Source: Oscillospiraceae bacterium (GTDB lineage: Bacteria; Bacillota; Clostridia; Oscillospirales; Oscillospiraceae). Taken from it: DNA of 64,000 nt. The stretch covers positions 1,612,001 to 1,676,000 of the forward strand of contig AP025582.1 of the NCBI GenBank assembly GCA_022846075.1, written 5' to 3'. This document shows positions 59,256 to 64,000 of the stretch, in pieces (position 1 is the stretch's first letter; every line of letters starts with the position of its first letter). The notes under the pieces are model-generated. The model saw nothing but the letters and a program-made list of their open reading frames with translations. It did no database searches and was not told the origin of the DNA. The translations under genes and the position numbers were made by a program.

Positions 59256-61967
59256 GTGGCTGAACAACATACGACCCATCCCCAGGAGCCGACCAACGGC
59301 CAGCCCCCCCGCAAGCGCAAACGCAAGGGCGGCGTTGCCCGCAGGATCCTGACCGTGATCGGCACGCTGTTTCTGGTATTTGCCATCACAAGCTCGTTTC
59401 TGGCCTGCTTTGCCGCCGTCTATATCAAGAACGTGATCCTGCCCGAGACGGCGCTGGACGTGGCCGATTATCCCATGAACCTCTCCAGCACCATCTATTA
59501 TACCGACCCTGTAACGGGGGCGGTGTCGGAATATGAGACCCTCCACGGGGATCAGAACCGGGTGTGGGTGGAGTATAAGGACATTCCCCAGGACCTGATC
59601 CACGCCGCCGTGGCCATCGAGGACAGGCGGTTTTATGAGCACCACGGTGTGGACTGGATCCGAACGGCGAAGAGTGTTCTCACCATGTTTACGGGCGGGA
59701 AGATCCAGGGCGGCTCCACCATCACCCAGCAGCTCATCAAAAACCTGACCACCTATGACGACGTGACGGTCAAGCGCAAGATCCTGGAAATCTTCCGCGC
59801 GCTGGAGTTTGATAAGAAGTACTCCAAGGACGTGACCCTGGAGTGGTATTTGAATTATATTTACTTCGGCCGCCGCTGCTACGGCGTATATACCGCCGCC
59901 CACGAGTACTTCGGCAAGGACGTCTCCGAGCTGAGCCTGGCCGAGTGCGCCAGCCTCATCAGCATCACCAACAATCCCTCTTTGTATAATCCCTATACTT
60001 ACCCCGAAAACAACAAGTTCCGCCAGGGGCTTGTTTTGGACGCCATGTGCAAAGAGGGCTATATCAGCGAGGCGGAACGGGACGCCGCCAAAGCCGAGGT
60101 TCTGGATTTCCACAGCGCCCAGGCCGGAGAGCAGAACAGCACCGTTTACAGCTGGTACACCGAGCAGGTCATCACCGATGTTACCAACGACCTGATGGCC
60201 CAGTACGGGTACTCCGAGACCGTCGCGAAGGACCGGGTCTATTCCGGCGGCCTGTCGATTTACGCCTGTGTGGACCCCAACGTCCAGAAGGCTGTGGACA
60301 ACATTTATTCCAACGTGGAGAATTTGCCCTATACCTCCGCATCGGGCCAGCAGCTTCAGTCCTCCATCGTCATCGTGGACCCCCAGGGCAACGTGGTGGG
60401 TCTGTCCGGCAAGATGGGGGAGAAGACCCCCAAAGACACCCGGGGCTGGAACCGTGCCACCCGCAGCCTGCGGCAGCCCGGCTCCGCCATCAAACCGCTC
60501 TCCGTATATGCCCCCGCATTGGAGATGGGTCTTATCACGCCCTATACCGTCTTTGATGACAGCCCCCCCATGCTGTTGGAGGGGAAGCCATGGCCCTCCA
60601 ACGTCAACCACCGCTACACCGGACTGATGACCGTCAACGAGGCCGTGACCAACTCCACCAATACGGTGGCGGTCCGGGTCCTGGAGGAGGTCACGCCCAA
60701 AGTCTCCTATGAATATCTGGTGGACAAGTTCGGCGTGGATTCGAACCATCTGGTGATGAGCCGGATCATCAACGGGAGAGAGTATTCTGACGTGGGCTAT
60801 GCCCAGCTGGCCCTAGGTGGCCTGACGGACGGCGTATCCACCCTGGACATGGCCGGCGCCTACGCCGTGTTCCCCCGCAACGGCGTCTATATCCAGCCCC
60901 GCACTTATTCCAGGGTATTGGACGTCAATGAGAAGGAGATCCTTACCAAGGAAGCCGTGGGGGAGCCGGTCCTGAAAGAGGGTACGGTCTACTATATCAA
61001 TCAGATGCTCAAAAACGTGGTCAGCCAGGGTTCCGGCACCTACGCCAACTTCTCCGGCATGACCATCGCCGGTAAGACCGGTTCCACTACCTCCAATAAC
61101 GACCGGTACTTTGTGGGCTATACCCCTTATTACACCGCCGCCGTCTGGGTGGGCTATGACAATCCGGAGCGGGTAAGGGCATCCGGCAACCCGGCGGCCA
61201 CGCTGTGGAAGCAGGTCATGAGTCAGGTCCACGAGGGGCTGGAAAAGAAGGACTTCCCAAAACCGGACAATTTGGTGCCGGTGGCGTACTGCCTGGACAG
61301 CGGGTTGCGGGCCACCGACGAGTGCAAGATCGACATGCGCGGAAACCGCACCGCCACAGGCTATCTGCTGCCGGAGGACGTGCCCTCTGAAAACTGCAAC
61401 GTCCATAAGGCCGTAGAAGTATGTACCGCCGATCCGATCCTCAACGATGCGGGGGAGGCCACCGGCCGGTATCACCTAGCCGGGGAATTCTGCCCGGATG
61501 TCACGGCGGGGGCGGATGGACAGCCCACCAAGGGGCGGACCAGAGTTTCCGTCGTGGATATGGCCCGGGACTACCTTGGCGGCGTGATTCCCGAGGACAA
61601 CGGATATTTTCTCAGCGCCCTGGAGGAAGCGGGTACCTGCCACGTCCACACCTCGGAAATCATCGACGAGCCGGAACCCTATGATCCGGCAAAATTTGAT
61701 ATCACAAATCCCTCCACTTGGCCCTCCAAGAGCGATGATCCCAATTTTGATCCCGGCGATCCTGCTACCTGGCCAAACGTTGGGGGGCACGTTCCACCGC
61801 CTACTGTCCCGCCGGAGGAAAGCAGGACGCCGGCTCCGGATGTGACCCACTCACCTCAGCCCTCGCAGCCGCCCAGCACCCCGCCTCCGGCTGTGAGCAG
61901 CACTCCGGAGCCTCTGCCTCCCACCGGCGGCGGGGATGACGATCCGATCCTGCCTCCGGAGGCATAA
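59256..61967 (+). CDS. Class A penicillin-binding protein (glycosyltransferase/transpeptidase)
   Basis: A bifunctional peptidoglycan synthase of 903 aa. A basic cytosolic N-terminus and one membrane helix (31-57) precede the GT51 domain with catalytic E122 (AIEDRRFYEHHG) and GGSTITQQL. The transpeptidase domain has SAIK (SxxK), STN (SxN) and KTG. The C-terminal ~280 residues form a long extension ending in a Pro/Thr/Ser-rich tail with repeats such as NPSTWPS and DPATWPN. The start is GTG. Monocistronic, with its own promoter and a hairpin after it. Confidence 0.95.
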   Translation: MAEQHTTHPQEPTNGQPPRKRKRKGGVARRILTVIGTLFLVFAITSSFLACFAAVYIKNVILPETALDVADYPMNLSSTIYYTDPVTGAVSEYETLHGDQNRVWVEYKDIPQDLIHAAVAIEDRRFYEHHGVDWIRTAKSVLTMFTGGKIQGGSTITQQLIKNLTTYDDVTVKRKILEIFRALEFDKKYSKDVTLEWYLNYIYFGRRCYGVYTAAHEYFGKDVSELSLAECASLISITNNPSLYNPYTYPENNKFRQGLVLDAMCKEGYISEAERDAAKAEVLDFHSAQAGEQNSTVYSWYTEQVITDVTNDLMAQYGYSETVAKDRVYSGGLSIYACVDPNVQKAVDNIYSNVENLPYTSASGQQLQSSIVIVDPQGNVVGLSGKMGEKTPKDTRGWNRATRSLRQPGSAIKPLSVYAPALEMGLITPYTVFDDSPPMLLEGKPWPSNVNHRYTGLMTVNEAVTNSTNTVAVRVLEEVTPKVSYEYLVDKFGVDSNHLVMSRIINGREYSDVGYAQLALGGLTDGVSTLDMAGAYAVFPRNGVYIQPRTYSRVLDVNEKEILTKEAVGEPVLKEGTVYYINQMLKNVVSQGSGTYANFSGMTIAGKTGSTTSNNDRYFVGYTPYYTAAVWVGYDNPERVRASGNPAATLWKQVMSQVHEGLEKKDFPKPDNLVPVAYCLDSGLRATDECKIDMRGNRTATGYLLPEDVPSENCNVHKAVEVCTADPILNDAGEATGRYHLAGEFCPDVTAGADGQPTKGRTRVSVVDMARDYLGGVIPEDNGYFLSALEEAGTCHVHTSEIIDEPEPYDPAKFDITNPSTWPSKSDDPNFDPGDPATWPNVGGHVPPPTVPPEESRTPAPDVTHSPQPSQPPSTPPPAVSSTPEPLPPTGGGDDDPILPPEA

Positions 61968-61980
61968 AGATACCATTTTC

Positions 61981-62012
61981 GAAAGAGCACGCGCAAGCGT
62001 GCTCTTTCGTGA
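61981..62012 (+). terminator. Stem-loop after the penicillin-binding protein gene
   Basis: GAAAGAGCACGC (61981-61992) pairs perfectly with GCGTGCTCTTTC (61997-62008) around a GCAA tetraloop. The T-run after it is short, so termination may be partial or bidirectional. Confidence 0.65.
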
Positions 62013-62075
62013 TTTCCGGCAAAATAGCTTCACTTTTTTGTGTGGATGTTAGGCATATTTTTATGCCGCCGTCCA

Positions 62076-62104
62076 TTGCGCTTCCCGCTTCACTGTGCTA
62101 AAAT
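62076..62104 (+). promoter_or_regulatory. Predicted promoter of the ACT-domain gene and hom
   Basis: TTGCGC (62076-62081), a 17-bp spacer and TAAAAT (62099-62104). The -10 lies within an 18-bp palindrome. Confidence 0.55.
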
Positions 62105-62114
62105 ATATTTTAGC
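62097..62114. promoter_or_regulatory. Perfect 18-bp palindrome over the -10, candidate operator
   Basis: GCTAAAATATATTTTAGC equals its own reverse complement without a spacer. It covers the -10 box and probable transcription start of the gene for an HTH-ACT protein, so autoregulation by amino-acid-bound protein is plausible. It is AT-rich and not followed by a T-run, arguing against a terminator. Confidence 0.5.
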
Positions 62115-62165
62115 TCACATACAAATGACTTCCTCATGTGGACAAATGGGAGGCACAGACATAAG

Positions 62166-62606
62166 ATGGGAAAGCTGCCACAATACTTTATCGTAGACGC
62201 CGAGGCACTGCCTGAGATCTTTCTCAAGGTGGCGGAGGCAAAGCGCCTGCTGGAAACCGGCGAGGCCGGGACCGTCAATCAGGCCGCCCGGAAGGTGGGC
62301 ATCAGCCGCAGTGCCTTTTACAAATACAAAGATGCCGTGCGCCCCTTCAACGACATGCTCAACGGACGTATCGTCACGTTTCAAATCCTGCTGAAAAATG
62401 AGCCGGGCGTCCTGTCGGCCGTTTTGAACATTTTTGCCCTCAGCGGAGCCAACATCCTGACCATCAATCAGGGCATCCCCGCCGGCGGCGGCGCCGCGGT
62501 CAGCATCGGTGCCGAGACCTCGGGGCTTGTCATGACGATGGAGGAGCTTCTGGCTCAGGTGGCCCGGGAGAAGGGCGTGGTCCGTTGCGAGATCCTGGCG
62601 GGTTGA
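62166..62606 (+). CDS. ACT domain-containing protein (UPF0735/PheB-like) with HTH-like N-terminus
   Basis: A 146-aa protein matching the UPF0735 group (PheB-like). Residues about 35-65 form a helix-turn-helix-like unit (NQAARKVGISRSAFYKYKD), and about 72-146 an ACT domain (FQILLKNEPGVLSAVLNIFALSGANILTINQ) that binds amino acids. The frame is open 42 codons upstream but only from ATG 62166 does it match the family. It lies 42 bases before hom, so it is probably a threonine-branch regulator (inference). Confidence 0.85.
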   Translation: MGKLPQYFIVDAEALPEIFLKVAEAKRLLETGEAGTVNQAARKVGISRSAFYKYKDAVRPFNDMLNGRIVTFQILLKNEPGVLSAVLNIFALSGANILTINQGIPAGGGAAVSIGAETSGLVMTMEELLAQVAREKGVVRCEILAG

Positions 62607-62648
62607 TCTGACATTTTGCTGGGCCAAGGCCCGAAAGGAGAAAATTCA

Positions 62649-63863
62649 ATGACGAATGTAGCCATCCTTGGGTTTGGCGTTGTGGGTTCCGGCGTAGCCG
62701 AGGTGCTCAAACGCAACGGCCCCCATATCGACGCCAAGGTCCACGCCCCTGTGGAGCTGAAATATATCCTGGACGTGCGGGATTTCCCCGACAGTCCTTT
62801 CGCGGAGTTTATCGTCCACGATTTTTCCGTGATCGAGAACGACCCCGAGGTAAACGTGGTGGTGGAGACCATCGGCGGCGCCAAGGTGGCCAAGGAGTTT
62901 ACGGAACGGGCGCTGAGAGCAGGGAAGAGCGTGGTCACCTCCAACAAAGAGCTGGTGGCTGAGCACGGGTACGAGCTGATGCGTCTGGCTCAAGAGCACG
63001 GGGCCTGTTACCTTTACGAGGCCAGCGTGGGCGGCGGCATCCCCATCATCCGCCCCCTCAAGCAGTGCTTGGCCGCCAACGAGATCACGGAGATCTGCGG
63101 AATCCTCAATGGAACCACCAACTATATCCTTACCCGCATGATCCGGGCGGGACTGTCCTTCCAGGACGCCCTGAAAGAGGCTCAGCAGAACGGCTACGCC
63201 GAGCAGGATCCCACGGCCGACATCGAGGGCCATGACGCCTGCCGCAAGATCTGCATCCTGGCCTCCCTGGCCTTCGGCCGCCATATTTATCCCGCCCAGG
63301 TGCCCACCGAAGGGATCACCGGGGTCACTCTGGCCGATGTGGCCTACGCCGAGTCCTGCGGCAGGAAGATCAAGCTGCTGGGCCGGGCCATCCAGGGAGA
63401 GGATGGCAAAGTCCGGGCCTTCGTGGCTCCCCACCTGGTCCACGGGGAAGCCCCTCTGGCCGGAGTAGAGGACGTATTCAATGCCATCGCCGTCAAGGGC
63501 AACGCCATCGGAGACGTGATGTTCTACGGCCGGGGCGCCGGAAAGCTGCCCACAGCCTCCGCCGTGGTGGCCGACGTGATGGACGCCGCCCGGAACGCGG
63601 ACCGGCCCAAATATCTGGACTGGGGTCCCGGCGGCGAGGATGTGACAGTCCCGCCCGAGGACGTATCCAGCCCGTGGTATGTCCGGGCGGACGCCGCCGC
63701 CGATCAGATCCGCTCGGCCTTCTCCGAGCCCGCTTTCCTGGCCCGGGCAGGCGCGCCTGCGGGGGAGACCGCCTTCCTGACCTGGTCCATGACCCGGGGA
63801 GAGCTGATGGAAAAGCTGGAGGGGCTCCAGCCCCGTTCCGTCTTTCGTATCCTGGAGAACTGA
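62649..63863 (+). CDS. hom: Homoserine dehydrogenase
   Basis: Reduces aspartate semialdehyde to homoserine; 404 aa. The NAD(P)-binding loop ILGFGVVGSGVAE is at the N-terminus, TSNKEL and the catalytic block GILNGTTNYILTRM with EAQQNGYAEQDPTADIEGHDA follow. The C-terminal part after about residue 330 corresponds to the ACT regulatory domain but is short and divergent. The AAAGGAG SD fits the ATG at 62649. The aspartokinase gene follows after 59 bases. Confidence 0.95.
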   Translation: MTNVAILGFGVVGSGVAEVLKRNGPHIDAKVHAPVELKYILDVRDFPDSPFAEFIVHDFSVIENDPEVNVVVETIGGAKVAKEFTERALRAGKSVVTSNKELVAEHGYELMRLAQEHGACYLYEASVGGGIPIIRPLKQCLAANEITEICGILNGTTNYILTRMIRAGLSFQDALKEAQQNGYAEQDPTADIEGHDACRKICILASLAFGRHIYPAQVPTEGITGVTLADVAYAESCGRKIKLLGRAIQGEDGKVRAFVAPHLVHGEAPLAGVEDVFNAIAVKGNAIGDVMFYGRGAGKLPTASAVVADVMDAARNADRPKYLDWGPGGEDVTVPPEDVSSPWYVRADAAADQIRSAFSEPAFLARAGAPAGETAFLTWSMTRGELMEKLEGLQPRSVFRILEN

Positions 63864-63922
63864 CGGCGGCGCCCGCCCCGGCATAAAATAGTCTAGAAGC
63901 CTACAAGGGGGTACTTGTTCAC

Positions 63923-64000
63923 ATGGGACTCATTGTGCAAAAATTCGGCGGGTCTTCCGTTGCGGATGCGGACCGCATCCGCAACGTGGCCCGTATTATT
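63923..64000 (+). CDS. Aspartate kinase, 3' part beyond the window
   Basis: Only the first 26 codons are visible: GLIVQKFGGSSVADADRIRN is the conserved nucleotide-binding start of aspartokinases. The AAGGGGG SD is at 63905-63911. A TAAAAT hexamer at 63884-63889 with CTGACG 18 bases before could be a separate promoter. With hom it forms the upper part of the threonine pathway completed by thrC at the left end of the window. Confidence 0.9.
   Translation, partial: MGLIVQKFGGSSVADADRIRNVARII

Noticed and set aside
1-64000. CRISPR arrays, prophage, insertion sequences, tRNA or rRNA genes
   Set aside because: No regularly spaced repeats, integrase or transposase genes, att-like duplications or cloverleaf/rRNA sequences were seen on either strand.

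Overview
The window is about 62% GC and is packed with housekeeping genes. It suggests an endospore-forming, anaerobic Clostridia bacterium, most likely of the Oscillospiraceae (Flavonifractor/Lawsonibacter-like). Grounds: Clostridial sporulation genes (spoVM, a SipL-type DUF3794/LysM protein, spoIVA, ytfJ), an IspH/ribosomal protein S1 fusion, RemA, CdaA/CdaR, a PASTA kinase, Gram-positive operon orders (tig-clpP-clpX-lon-ysxC; yicC-remA-gmk-rpoZ-priA-def-fmt-rsmB-rlmN-prpC-prkC-rsgA-thiN-spoVM), and many GTG/TTG starts with strong Shine-Dalgarno (SD) sequences. I see no rRNA, tRNA, prophage, insertion sequence or CRISPR array. This is core chromosome.

Layout: 1-3.4 kb holds a yraN fragment, an M19 dipeptidase, threonine synthase and a metallophosphoesterase. 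3.5-10.9 kb is the proteostasis block: trigger factor with a long Lys/Ala tail, ClpP, ClpX, Lon and the ribosome GTPase YsxC, then an FAH-family enzyme. 11-12.6 kb has a membrane diguanylate cyclase facing a small XRE regulator. 12.8-18 kb has an M50 protease, ScpA/ScpB, DUF2953, YtfJ, a D-Ala-D-Ala carboxypeptidase and an RsuA/RluB-family pseudouridine synthase. 18-25.5 kb has an RpiR regulator, a BaiN-like flavoprotein, Cmk, PlsC, IspH-S1, CarD, IspD and IspF. 25.6-31.2 kb has a DUF3343/cysteine desulfurase pair, the c-di-AMP synthase with CdaR, RseC, DUF5685 and a J-domain protein. 31.2-43.9 kb is the long nucleotide/translation/kinase operon.

43.9-47.3 kb is the most interesting part. It encodes a 56-aa membrane peptide, a 23-aa SpoVM (missed by ordinary ORF length cut-offs), a SipL-type protein and SpoIVA: three partners of the basal spore-coat layer, side by side. 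47.3-52.1 kb has a DMT transporter with a structured leader, a Crp/Fnr regulator and leuCDB. 52.1-55.7 kb has a glycosyltransferase, an ArsR regulator with a CxC motif, a thioredoxin-reductase-like flavoprotein lacking the normal NADPH motif, thioredoxin, RuvX and two half-size TauE proteins. 55.8-59 kb (minus strand) has TcdA, a membrane-anchored foldase, a structured RNA that looks like 6S RNA, and DUF1292. 59.2-64 kb has a class A penicillin-binding protein, an ACT-domain regulator behind an 18-bp palindrome, homoserine dehydrogenase and the start of aspartokinase.

Many sites could be read directly: sigma-A promoters (mostly 17-bp spacers), intrinsic terminators, two hairpins that bury the ribosome-binding site (dacF-like gene and DMT transporter), and palindromes overlapping or flanking regulator promoters. 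All functional calls rest on motif and synteny recognition by eye; no database search or folding program was run.
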